The translations under genes and the position numbers were made by a program. The notes under the pieces were generated by a model. The model was not told where the DNA came from and did not search any database. It worked only from the letters and a program-made list of their open reading frames with translations. 9,149 bases of DNA from JBDKTK01 sp964556675 (GTDB lineage: Bacteria > Desulfobacterota > Syntrophia > Syntrophales > UBA4778): positions 1 to 9,149 of the forward strand of contig CAZKYN010000135.1 in NCBI GenBank assembly GCA_964556675.1, written 5' to 3'. Positions 1-5,707 of the stretch are shown here, one piece after another (positions within the stretch are counted from its first letter, which is position 1; the number at the start of each line of letters is the position of its first letter).

Positions 1-55
1 AACCCGCAACCGGCTGATTACAAATCAGCTGCTCTACCTGTTGAGCTACGCCAGC
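1..55 (-). tRNA. tRNA-Thr (anticodon TGU), partial at window edge
   Basis: Read on the minus strand, the 5' end is at 55. A 7-base acceptor arm (GCTGGCG) is followed by a D arm (GCTC/GAGC). The anticodon stem GCTGA/TCAGC encloses the 7-base loop TTTGTAA, so the anticodon is TGU and the tRNA reads threonine codons ACA/ACG. The variable loop and the start of the T arm (GCGGGTT) are visible; the rest of the T arm and the 3' acceptor strand lie outside the window. It is in the same direction as amrB-amrA but has its own promoter just after amrA. Confidence 0.93.
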
Positions 56-142
56 AAACTCCCGAACAAACATACAAATCCTCCCGGGCGGGATAATCCG
101 TATCAGGCAAATGTCCGCCTTCGAGAGGAAATCGAAATGCAG

Positions 143-171
143 AGTTTATTTGCAAAAGTTATTTATGTCAA
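143..171 (-). promoter_or_regulatory. Sigma70-type promoter for tRNA-Thr
   Basis: On the minus strand there is a perfect -35 TTGACA (171-166), a 17-base spacer and TAAACT (148-143, 4 of 6 consensus bases). It starts just past the amrA stop codon and would begin transcription near 136, about 80 bases before the mature tRNA-Thr 5' end. The position fits an independent promoter for a stable RNA behind a protein operon. No start has been measured, and the -10 box is only moderate. Confidence 0.6.
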
Positions 172-174
172 GAA

Positions 175-768
175 TTATTTGGGAGGAGATCCAAAAACAT
201 CTGCAGAAAAAATGTAGATTGTTGTACCCTTTTCCTTCCAGCTGTTCGAGGGCAGTCCGGCTTTCCTGCAGGTCTCCTCGAGGAATTTGATGCGATCCCA
301 GCCCCACTCCGTCGCCACCTGGGGCAGCAACAGCCCGCAGCAATGCTGCCGCTCAATAAACAAGCCATGCACGCCTACGTCTATCTCGTTAATATTACGT
401 ACTTCTTTGAGGGGGGTAAGCACGGAGATCTCGATATCGAGATCCTTGAGTTCTTCCGCGGAAAGCGGGGGAAACCTGGGGTCGTTAAAGGCCGCGGCAC
501 GCGCCATCTCCTCAATGGTGTCCAACAGGGGCTTGCGTCCCTCAATGCATCCGATGCAACCCCGCAACATGCCCCTGCGGTGAAGAGAAACAAAAGCGCC
601 TCGTTTTTCCTTCAGGACCGGGGACTCTGATACTTCCGGCGCAGGCGTCGTTGTCCCCAGGAGTCTTTTTTCCAGGGTCGTCCTTGCAAGCCGCAGGAGT
701 CTTTGCTTTTCCTCTTCGGACAGGCCTGAGGCGGTCCCTACCAGTCCTTTTCTTTCCTTGCTTTCCAT
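175..768 (-). CDS. amrA: AmmeMemoRadiSam system protein A (AMMECR1 domain)
   Basis: A 197-residue protein that is essentially one AMMECR1 domain. The family hallmark LRGCIG is at residues 68-73. Also visible are an AAAFNDPRFPPL segment (91-102), the LDIEISVLTP strand (110-119), and the C-terminal block GLLLPQVATEWGWD (145-158) with CRKAGLPSNSWK (167-178). These are the conserved blocks of the family. Cys71 lies within the signature, and a second Cys pair (HCCG, 142-145) sits before the LLPQ block. It starts 6 bases after the amrB stop, so the two are surely co-transcribed and probably translationally linked; no strong Shine-Dalgarno is seen. The family is known from conserved co-occurrence with a MEMO-like protein and a radical SAM enzyme; its reaction is not established, and I assign none. 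Confidence 0.93.
   Translation of the reverse strand: MESKERKGLVGTASGLSEEEKQRLLRLARTTLEKRLLGTTTPAPEVSESPVLKEKRGAFVSLHRRGMLRGCIGCIEGRKPLLDTIEEMARAAAFNDPRFPPLSAEELKDLDIEISVLTPLKEVRNINEIDVGVHGLFIERQHCCGLLLPQVATEWGWDRIKFLEETCRKAGLPSNSWKEKGTTIYIFSADVFGSPPK
427..444. repeat. Perfect 18-bp palindrome inside amrA
   Basis: GATCTCGAT at 427-435 is followed directly by its reverse complement ATCGAGATC at 436-444, with no central spacer. It lies wholly within the amrA codons for the conserved DLDIEI strand, so it may simply be a by-product of the codons used there. No function is claimed. Confidence 0.6.
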
Positions 769-774
769 TGCAGG

Positions 775-1608
775 TCACGCATCTGAAAAGGCGGCCGATA
801 CATATCCGACCACGCCTGAGCGGTCACCGGAAACATCTCCGGAATTGGCATATTTCAATACCGTCCCGGTTTTGGCATTGAGGACCTTGGCAGCCATGAT
901 CGCCACTGCAATCGGCCCGCCCCCGCAAGCCTCGGCCCTGCCCTTCTCCAGATCACCAAGCAGGCCGTCTGCATCCATGTTTTCGATCCTTCCCAGCACG
1001 ATGCTGTCCATCCGGACTGCGCTGTCGTATGTATGATAATGGGAAAGGTCCGAACTGGCCACCAGCAAAGTTTTTGGATCCGACAATGCCGGATTAATCG
1101 CATCGGCAACAGCTTCGCATGTCGCTCGGGACTGGTCACCCATTAGGACCGGCACAAATCTGAATTCACCGAGGACAACCTGGAGGAAGGGCAATTGAAT
1201 CTCTATCGAGTGTTCCTGGGCATGGGCATCCGGCAAGGACCTGATAATTTTAGAAGATCCGGCCATCGTGGCCGAAAAATTCGCATCGCTTTCCACAACG
1301 CCGAGGGGCGTCTCGAAACCGCCCTCGCCGTAGACAGCGGCTCCGTGGAAGTAAGCCCGGTGGCTCGGGCCCACAATTATAACCCGCTCAAATTCCCCCT
1401 TTTTTAGAATTTTATATCCGAAGGCCGCGACGGGTCCCGAGTATACGTATCCGGCGTGAGGGGAAATCAGGGCGGCCGGCCGCCCCTTCACTTTTGGAGG
1501 ATCGGCACGGTCCAGATATTCCAGGATCTCCCTCCGGAGGGCGCCGGCATTGCCCGGATACCACGTACCTGCGATAACCGATTTTCGGATAACTTGAGAC
1601 ATAGGCAT
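775..1608 (-). CDS. amrB: AmmeMemoRadiSam system protein B (MEMO family)
   Basis: A 277-residue MEMO1-like protein, related to the extradiol-dioxygenase fold. Conserved sites seen are GTWYPG (14-19), SPHAGY (49-54, His51), GPSH (80-83, His83), QEHSIE (131-136), SSDLSHY (185-191) and ACGGGP (227-232, Cys228). His51, His83 and Cys228 correspond to the metal-binding His/His/Cys of human MEMO1. The frame is open to 1800, but I start at ATG 1608. An AGGAAG Shine-Dalgarno lies 8 bases upstream, the family begins with R-K/S-x-x-A-G-x-W-Y-P-G, and the extra 64 codons would overlap the gap promoter and look non-conserved. A second ATG at 1602 (MSQ) is possible. It is first in the amrB-amrA unit. The activity of bacterial members is unknown. 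Confidence 0.93.
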   Translation of the reverse strand: MPMSQVIRKSVIAGTWYPGNAGALRREILEYLDRADPPKVKGRPAALISPHAGYVYSGPVAAFGYKILKKGEFERVIIVGPSHRAYFHGAAVYGEGGFETPLGVVESDANFSATMAGSSKIIRSLPDAHAQEHSIEIQLPFLQVVLGEFRFVPVLMGDQSRATCEAVADAINPALSDPKTLLVASSDLSHYHTYDSAVRMDSIVLGRIENMDADGLLGDLEKGRAEACGGGPIAVAIMAAKVLNAKTGTVLKYANSGDVSGDRSGVVGYVSAAFSDA

Positions 1609-1734
1609 ATTCAAAACTTCCTGCCGGTAAAAGTCAATAAGAAAAGGGCTGTTCCAACTTCGCCCGAACTCAGCAGCTCCGTGCAAACACATGCAAAATC
1701 CATCGTTCTCAACTCGCAAAAGATTAAATACTGA

Positions 1735-1764
1735 TTGACTAAATACCCCCTCAGGACTTATCAT
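1735..1764 (+). promoter_or_regulatory. Sigma70-type promoter of the gap-tpiA-secG unit
   Basis: TTGACT (1735-1740, 5 of 6) and TATCAT (1759-1764, 5 of 6) are separated by 18 bases. This predicts a start near 1771 and a 5' leader of about 30 bases containing the GGAGG of gap. It is the best promoter-like match in the 191-bp divergent region between amrB and gap. I could not find an equally convincing promoter for amrB on the other strand. Confidence 0.6.
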
Positions 1765-1799
1765 TTTTTGATTAAAAAAGACGATCTCGGAGGTCCGCA

Positions 1800-2813
1800 A
1801 TGGGAATCAGGGTGGCGATAAATGGTTTTGGAAGAGTAGGCAGATTTATAGTAAGGGCTTGCCTTGGCAGCAATGATCTGGAGATTGTTGCGGTTAACTC
1901 CAGGGCCAAGACAGACATTCTCGCGCATTTGCTGAAACATGATTCGGTCCACGGCAAAATTGAAACGGATGTTTCCTGCAACGGCGAATGCCTCATCGTG
2001 AACGGGAAAAAAATCAAAGTAACGAATGTAACCAATAATGTAACGGAACTCCCATGGAAGGACCTGGGTGTGGATATAGTCCTTGAATCCACCGGCAAAT
2101 TCAGGAAGAAAGATCAGGTAATCCAACACCTCACAGCCGGGGCAAAAAAGGTCATAATTGCCGCCCCCGGAAAAGGGGTCGACGCAACGATCTGCCTGGG
2201 GGTGAACGAGCATACATATGACCCGTCCAAGCACCACATAATATCAAATGCCTCGTGCACCACGAACTGCCTTGCCCCCGTGGTCAAAGTCCTTCACGAC
2301 AACTTCGGGATCAAAAGGGGCCTGATGACGACGGTCCACTCCTACACTATGGACCAGAGACTGCTTGACGGATCTCACAGCGATCTGAGGCGGGCAAGAG
2401 CTGCGGCCATGTCCATTGTACCGACCTCGACGGGGGCAGCCAAAGCCGTGACCGAGGTCATCCCGGACCTGAAGGGAAAGCTTGACGGGCTGGCCCTTCG
2501 CGTCCCCACTCCCAACGTGTCCCTCGTCGATTTCGTGGCCGAGGTGGGCCGCAACGTGACGGTAGACGAGGTAAATAAGGCTGTCAAGGAAGCTTCCGAA
2601 TCCAGTCTGAAGGGCATTTTGGAGTACTGCGAAGAAGAACTTGTATCAATCGATTTCACCAGCAGCCCCTATTCGGCGATCTTCGATGCACCCTTGACAA
2701 AGATCCTGGACGGCAACTTCGTCAAGGTTTTCGCCTGGTACGATAACGAGAGCGGATACTCCTGCAGAATGAGGGATTTGGCCGTATATATCGGGAAGAA
2801 GCTGGGGGCCTGA
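1800..2813 (+). CDS. gap: Type I glyceraldehyde-3-phosphate dehydrogenase, NADP-type cofactor site
   Basis: A 337-residue phosphorylating GAPDH of normal length. It interconverts glyceraldehyde 3-phosphate and 1,3-bisphosphoglycerate in the cytoplasm. The N-terminal Rossmann motif is INGFGRVGR (7-15). The catalytic block SNASCTTNCLAP (149-160) has nucleophile Cys153, and His180 is in TTVHSYT. The cofactor site is unusual. The Asp that selects NAD is replaced by Ser34 (VNSRAKT). The loop usually Leu-Pro-His in NAD enzymes is Gly191-Ser192-His193, like the Ala-Ser-His of cyanobacterial and chloroplast NADP-GAPDH. APGKG (122-126) also resembles that group. A GGAGG at 1789-1793, 6 bases ahead, supports ATG 1800. 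It is followed after one base by tpiA, with no pgk between. NADP or dual use is an inference from these residues. Confidence 0.97.
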   Translation: MGIRVAINGFGRVGRFIVRACLGSNDLEIVAVNSRAKTDILAHLLKHDSVHGKIETDVSCNGECLIVNGKKIKVTNVTNNVTELPWKDLGVDIVLESTGKFRKKDQVIQHLTAGAKKVIIAAPGKGVDATICLGVNEHTYDPSKHHIISNASCTTNCLAPVVKVLHDNFGIKRGLMTTVHSYTMDQRLLDGSHSDLRRARAAAMSIVPTSTGAAKAVTEVIPDLKGKLDGLALRVPTPNVSLVDFVAEVGRNVTVDEVNKAVKEASESSLKGILEYCEEELVSIDFTSSPYSAIFDAPLTKILDGNFVKVFAWYDNESGYSCRMRDLAVYIGKKLGA

Positions 2814-2814
2814 A

Positions 2815-3564
2815 ATGCCGCGCGCTTTGATCGCGGGCAACTGGAAAATGCACAAATCCGTCAGCGAAACGGTTGAATTTGTGCGCGGCCTCAAAGAGCG
2901 AGTTTCAGGCCTGCGCGATCGAGATGTGCTGGTTGCGCCTCCTTACACGGCACTGCAGGCAGCCTCAGGTGAGGCACGCGGATCGTCAATAGGCATTTCC
3001 GCCCAGAATATGTATTGGAAGGCGGAGGGCGCTTTTACAGGCGAAATCTCGGCCGGTATGCTGGTGGATGCAGGTTGCAGCCATGTGATCATCGGACATT
3101 CCGAACGCCGCACGCTCTTCGGCGAGACTGACAGCCAAATAAACCTCAAGATTAAGGCCGGCCTGCAGGCGGGTCTGAAAGTGATATTCTGCGTCGGCGA
3201 GACCTTCGATGAACGCGAAACCGGGCAGACATTCAAGGTGATAAAAACACAGTTAAATCAGGGATTGAAGAATATCCCGATGGGTGATATAAGCTGTGTT
3301 TTCGTCGCCTATGAGCCGGTATGGGCCATTGGCACGGGAAAAACCGCGACGCCCGGACAGGCCCAGCAGACGCATGCTTTTATCCGTCAGGAACTCGGGC
3401 AGATGTACCCGGGGCAAATCGCCGCTCAAATATCAATTTTATATGGGGGAAGCGTAACCCCGGAAAACATTAAAGGGCTCATGGCGGAGCCCGACATTAA
3501 CGGCGCGCTGGTTGGAGGCGCCAGCCTTGACCTGGAATCTTTTTCAAAGATAATCGGGTTCTAA
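2815..3564 (+). CDS. tpiA: Triosephosphate isomerase
   Basis: A 249-residue TIM-barrel enzyme that interconverts dihydroxyacetone phosphate and glyceraldehyde 3-phosphate. All expected catalytic elements are present: AGNWKMH (7-13, Lys11), IIGHSERR with His95, and AYEPVWAIGTGKTA with Glu167 followed by the mobile loop 6. The phosphate-binding LYGGSVTPEN is near the C-terminus. Length is standard. The ATG is one base after the gap stop codon, so translation is probably coupled; the G-rich end of gap is the only candidate ribosome site. secG starts 20 bases after the stop. With gap upstream and FBPase and aldolase further down the window it serves triose-phosphate metabolism, plausibly in gluconeogenesis. 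Confidence 0.98.
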   Translation: MPRALIAGNWKMHKSVSETVEFVRGLKERVSGLRDRDVLVAPPYTALQAASGEARGSSIGISAQNMYWKAEGAFTGEISAGMLVDAGCSHVIIGHSERRTLFGETDSQINLKIKAGLQAGLKVIFCVGETFDERETGQTFKVIKTQLNQGLKNIPMGDISCVFVAYEPVWAIGTGKTATPGQAQQTHAFIRQELGQMYPGQIAAQISILYGGSVTPENIKGLMAEPDINGALVGGASLDLESFSKIIGF

Positions 3565-3584
3565 TTCAAAGCAGAGGTTTTGCA

Positions 3585-3926
3585 GTGTACATATTTGCAA
3601 TGATAGTCCATGTCCTGGTTTGCTTTCTGCTTGTGCTGATTGTACTTCTTCAGAGGGGGAAAGGCGCAAGCATGGGAGCCGCATTCGGAGGTTCCAGCCA
3701 AACCATATTCGGAAGCAGCGGCCCCGGCACATTCCTGGGAAAGATAACGACAGTTATTGCGCTGGTATTTATGATCACGTCCCTCTATCTGGCTTATTTT
3801 TCATCCAGAGGCGGATCGATTATGGAATCGGCGCCGGCTGCAACTGAGCAGGCCTTACCCCAGCCGCAGCAAGCCCAGCCGCAGGCCCCTCAACCGCAGG
3901 GCGCACCGGCACCGGCAAATAAGTAA
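3585..3926 (+). CDS. secG: Preprotein translocase subunit SecG
   Basis: A 113-residue inner-membrane protein, the small partner of SecY and SecE in the Sec channel. It has two membrane helices (about residues 3-22 and 53-72). The linker carries the family signature LLQRGKGASMGAAFGG (21-36), followed by SSQTIFGSSGPGTFLGKIT. The C-terminal 30 residues are rich in Pro, Gln and Ala (PQ repeats), a low-complexity tail common in SecG. I use the GTG at 3585 because a GAGG sits 7 bases upstream and the first helix would be shortened by starting at the in-frame ATG at 3600. tpiA-secG followed by tRNA-Leu is a widespread arrangement. Confidence 0.95.
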   Translation: MYIFAMIVHVLVCFLLVLIVLLQRGKGASMGAAFGGSSQTIFGSSGPGTFLGKITTVIALVFMITSLYLAYFSSRGGSIMESAPAATEQALPQPQQAQPQAPQPQGAPAPANK

Positions 3927-3933
3927 AACTCAA

Positions 3934-3962
3934 TTGACAAGACTATCAAAAGAATTTAAGGT
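3934..3962 (+). promoter_or_regulatory. Likely promoter of tRNA-Leu
   Basis: A perfect TTGACA (3934-3939) is followed after 17 bases by TAAGGT (3957-3962, 3 of 6 bases). The predicted start near 3969 lies about 13 bases ahead of the tRNA, and the sequence just after the -10 is GC-rich (CGCGC), as in stable-RNA promoters under growth control. The -10 is weak, so read-through from secG is an alternative or additional source. Confidence 0.45.
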
Positions 3963-3981
3963 AATCGCGCTCTTTGAAAGT

Positions 3982-4068
3982 GCCGAAGTGGTGGAATTTG
4001 GTAGACACGCTATCTTGAGGGGGTAGTGGGGCATACCCGTCCGGGTTCAAGTCCCGGCTTCGGCACCA
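3982..4068 (+). tRNA. tRNA-Leu (anticodon GAG), CCA encoded
   Basis: An 87-base class II tRNA. The acceptor strands GCCGAAG and CTTCGGC pair perfectly, followed by discriminator A and an encoded CCA (4066-4068). The anticodon stem CTATC/GGTAG (one T-G wobble) encloses TTGAGGG, giving anticodon GAG at 4017-4019, which reads CUC and CUU. A long variable arm (GGGGCATACCC region) fits leucine. The T arm has GGGTTCAAGTCCC. Its place behind secG is conserved in many bacteria, including secG-leuU of E. coli. Confidence 0.97.
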
Positions 4069-4090
4069 TTAAAAAACACAAATAGAATAG

Positions 4091-4127
4091 AGGGGTTGAT
4101 CACGGCTGGTCAACCCCTTTCCTTTTT
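4091..4127 (+). terminator. Rho-independent terminator after tRNA-Leu
   Basis: A 9-bp perfect stem (AGGGGTTGA at 4091-4099, TCAACCCCT at 4110-4118) encloses a 10-base loop. It is followed by a T-rich tract to 4127 (TTTCCTTTTT counted from the stem end). It ends the gap-tpiA-secG-tRNA-Leu region. Confidence 0.9.
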
Positions 4128-4208
4128 GCGGGCCATATCTTCTCAATGTATATTGTTGACTTTCCGCATGGCAACATTTCACAAACCTTCCTATTTTTAT
4201 TTAATCCA

Positions 4209-4236
4209 TTGACAATTATTTTAAGTAATTATATCT
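4209..4236 (+). promoter_or_regulatory. Candidate promoter for the caspase lipoprotein (distal)
   Basis: A perfect TTGACA (4209-4214) is followed by an AT-rich stretch. The best -10 options are TATATC (4230-4235, spacer 15) or ATATCT (4231-4236, spacer 16), none ideal. It would give a leader of about 125 bases before the ATG at 4370. A second candidate lies nearer the gene (perfect TATAAT at 4318-4323). Confidence 0.35.
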
Positions 4237-4299
4237 GTCTGGAAAACATACATTCAGCAATACCTTTTTAAAATCGCTTGCCGGGAATTCGCGAGATTC

Positions 4300-4323
4300 G
4301 TTTCCGGGAAACAGATCTATAAT
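4300..4323 (+). promoter_or_regulatory. Perfect -10 box preceded by an inverted repeat (possible promoter and operator)
   Basis: TATAAT at 4318-4323 is a perfect -10 element 47 bases ahead of the caspase-lipoprotein ATG. No good -35 is seen at the right distance. Instead the inverted repeat GTTTCC-G-GGAAAC (4300-4312) occupies the would-be spacer. CCGGGAA occurs twice nearby (4281-4287 and 4304-4310, 23 bases apart). A promoter that depends on an activator or is blocked by a repressor would look like this; the regulator is unknown. Confidence 0.35.
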
Positions 4324-4369
4324 AATTTTTAATCGTTTAAGGTCAGTTTCAGTTTACAGGAGGAAAGCT

Positions 4370-5587
4370 ATGAGAAGGGGTCTCTTGTTTTTCTGTATTC
4401 TTGCTTTCTTAACGGGGTGCGGTTTTTCAACTATCGTCAATCGGGGGGAATATGTTGATGACAAATCAGTCAAGTCAGGCGCGCCCCGGTACGAACTTCT
4501 GGCCAGGTTTGGGTCCCCCATAGACACCAAGAAAATAGATTACAAGGTGGTTTCTGATGTGTTCAGGGTAGAGCAGGGGGAAACCGTTCTCGGCAAAGTG
4601 CTGAAAGGCGGCAGCCTGTTTGTTGTCGACATCTGCACCTTCGGCCTGGCGGAAATCGTTGCCACGCCTGTGACTAATATGAAGGAATACATAACTTTTG
4701 AGGTCCAGTACGACAGAAATGAAAAGGCGACAAAATTCGCCATCATTTCGGCCGACAGCGCCAAGGCTTTTTCTGCCGTGGCGGAGCCTGAAGAACCGGG
4801 CGGAGCAGCCGATATCGAAGCAGTCCCTATTACAAGAGTGCTTTCCCGCAAAAGTGCCTTTGCAATTGTAATCGGAATTGAAAACTACCGGATGAAACTC
4901 CCGAAAGCGGATTTCGCCGTAAAGGACGCGAAACTCGTGAGGGAGTACCTCATAAAATCGCTGGGCTATCCGGAAGAGAACATCATAGTAATGCTTAATG
5001 AAAATGCTGCAAAAAGTGATTTTGAGAAATATTTCGAACGATGGCTGGTGAACAATGTCGAAAAGGACGGGACTGTTTTCATCTATTATTCCGGGCATGG
5101 AGCCCCCAACCCGAAAACCGGCGAAGCATTCATCGTCCCTTACGACGGCGATCCCGCTTTCATCGATCACACGGGCTACTCTATAAAGAGGCTGTACGAT
5201 GTCCTGGGCAGGCTTCCGGCAAAGGAAGTCTTCGTCGCCATGGACTCCTGCTTTTCGGGCGCGGGCGGCAGGTCGGTCCTGGCCAAAGGAACCCGGCCCC
5301 TTGTTATGAACCTTCAGAGCTACAGCGCTCCCGCCAATATGATCATTATGACAGCATCTTCGGGCGAGCAGATCAGCTCTTCCTATGATGAAAAGAAACA
5401 CGGCCTTTTCACCTATTTCATGCTGAAAGGGATAAAGAACGAAGAGGTCGTAAGGAGGGATGGAACCATAGCTGCCGGCGACCTCTACAGCTACGTAAAA
5501 CCCCAGGTGGAGCGCACGGCAAGGAAGCAGAATAATTGCGAGCAGACCCCCCAGTTGATCGAGGCCCAGGGAGTGGCGAAAAAGTAA
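4370..5587 (+). CDS. Caspase-family (peptidase C14) lipoprotein
   Basis: A 405-residue predicted exported lipoprotein. A short signal peptide ends in the lipobox LTGC, so Cys17 would be acylated and the protein anchored to a membrane facing the periplasm or surface. Residues about 35-125 form a small domain (RYELLARFGSP, then LFVVDICTFGLAEIVATP) reminiscent of small lipoproteins of BamE-like type; this link is weak. A Pro/Glu/Ala-rich linker (about 138-155) leads to a caspase-like domain from about 160. It contains AFAIVIGIENYR, the catalytic His243 in YYSGHGA and Cys294 in AMDSCFSG. Asp292, two before the Cys, is the residue that gives metacaspase-like enzymes preference for Arg/Lys. AGGAGG 6 bases ahead supports the ATG. 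The gene stands alone, with its own terminator. Substrate and role are unknown. Confidence 0.9.
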   Translation: MRRGLLFFCILAFLTGCGFSTIVNRGEYVDDKSVKSGAPRYELLARFGSPIDTKKIDYKVVSDVFRVEQGETVLGKVLKGGSLFVVDICTFGLAEIVATPVTNMKEYITFEVQYDRNEKATKFAIISADSAKAFSAVAEPEEPGGAADIEAVPITRVLSRKSAFAIVIGIENYRMKLPKADFAVKDAKLVREYLIKSLGYPEENIIVMLNENAAKSDFEKYFERWLVNNVEKDGTVFIYYSGHGAPNPKTGEAFIVPYDGDPAFIDHTGYSIKRLYDVLGRLPAKEVFVAMDSCFSGAGGRSVLAKGTRPLVMNLQSYSAPANMIIMTASSGEQISSSYDEKKHGLFTYFMLKGIKNEEVVRRDGTIAAGDLYSYVKPQVERTARKQNNCEQTPQLIEAQGVAKK

Positions 5588-5650
5588 ACAGTATCCGGAA
5601 AAACAAAGGATTCAAGCGGGGACTGATCCAGACGGCCAGTCCCCTTTTTT
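5463..5650 (+). repeat. Direct repeat copy 1: 3' end of the caspase gene plus terminator
   Basis: This segment recurs in degenerate form at about 6799-6986. The longest identical run is 47 bases (5494-5540 against 6830-6876), and similarity continues past the stop codon through the terminator. This copy is the intact one; it encodes about the last 40 residues of the caspase lipoprotein. Confidence 0.9.
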
Positions 5651-5678
5651 ATTGCCGATATCCGGAGAAAAACAAAGG
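5592..5678 (+). repeat. Short direct repeat around the caspase terminator
   Basis: TATCCGGA followed by AAAACAAAGG occurs at 5592-5609 and again at 5659-5678, the second with two extra bases (GA) in the middle. The two units bracket the caspase terminator hairpin. The second merges into the stem of the next hairpin. It may be a small local duplication. Confidence 0.6.
5618..5650 (+). terminator. Terminator of the caspase-lipoprotein gene
   Basis: An 8-bp stem GGGGACTG (5618-5625) and CAGTCCCC (5637-5644) encloses an 11-base loop and is followed by six T. It lies 30 bases after the stop codon. A degenerate copy of the same hairpin stands at 6952-6986. Confidence 0.88.
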
Positions 5679-5707
5679 CAGGACTTATTCAATCCTGCCT
5701 TTGTTTT
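5669..5707 (-). terminator. Terminator of the PEP-CTERM gene, overlapping its stop codon
   Basis: A perfect 15-bp stem (5669-5683 with 5693-5707) encloses a 9-base loop. On the minus strand the stem is followed by a run of T, making it a good terminator for the PEP-CTERM gene. On the plus strand it ends in TTTT and could back up the caspase terminator. The stop codon of the PEP-CTERM gene (5689-5691) lies in the loop, so the last codons (K-Q-R-Q-D) form one arm of the stem. Confidence 0.88.

Noticed and set aside
1609..1800. N-terminal extension of amrB by 64 codons to an ATG at 1800
   Set aside because: The added residues look unlike the family, would overlap the gap promoter and start codon, and the start at 1608 has a proper Shine-Dalgarno and begins with the conserved family N-terminus.
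1761..2237. 158-codon open frame antisense to the start of gap
   Set aside because: Antisense to a conserved GAPDH; low-complexity residues without recognisable motifs.
4475..5401. 308-codon open frame antisense to the caspase lipoprotein
   Set aside because: It is fully antisense to a gene with clear catalytic motifs and a ribosome-binding site; its own sequence shows no domain and no start signal.
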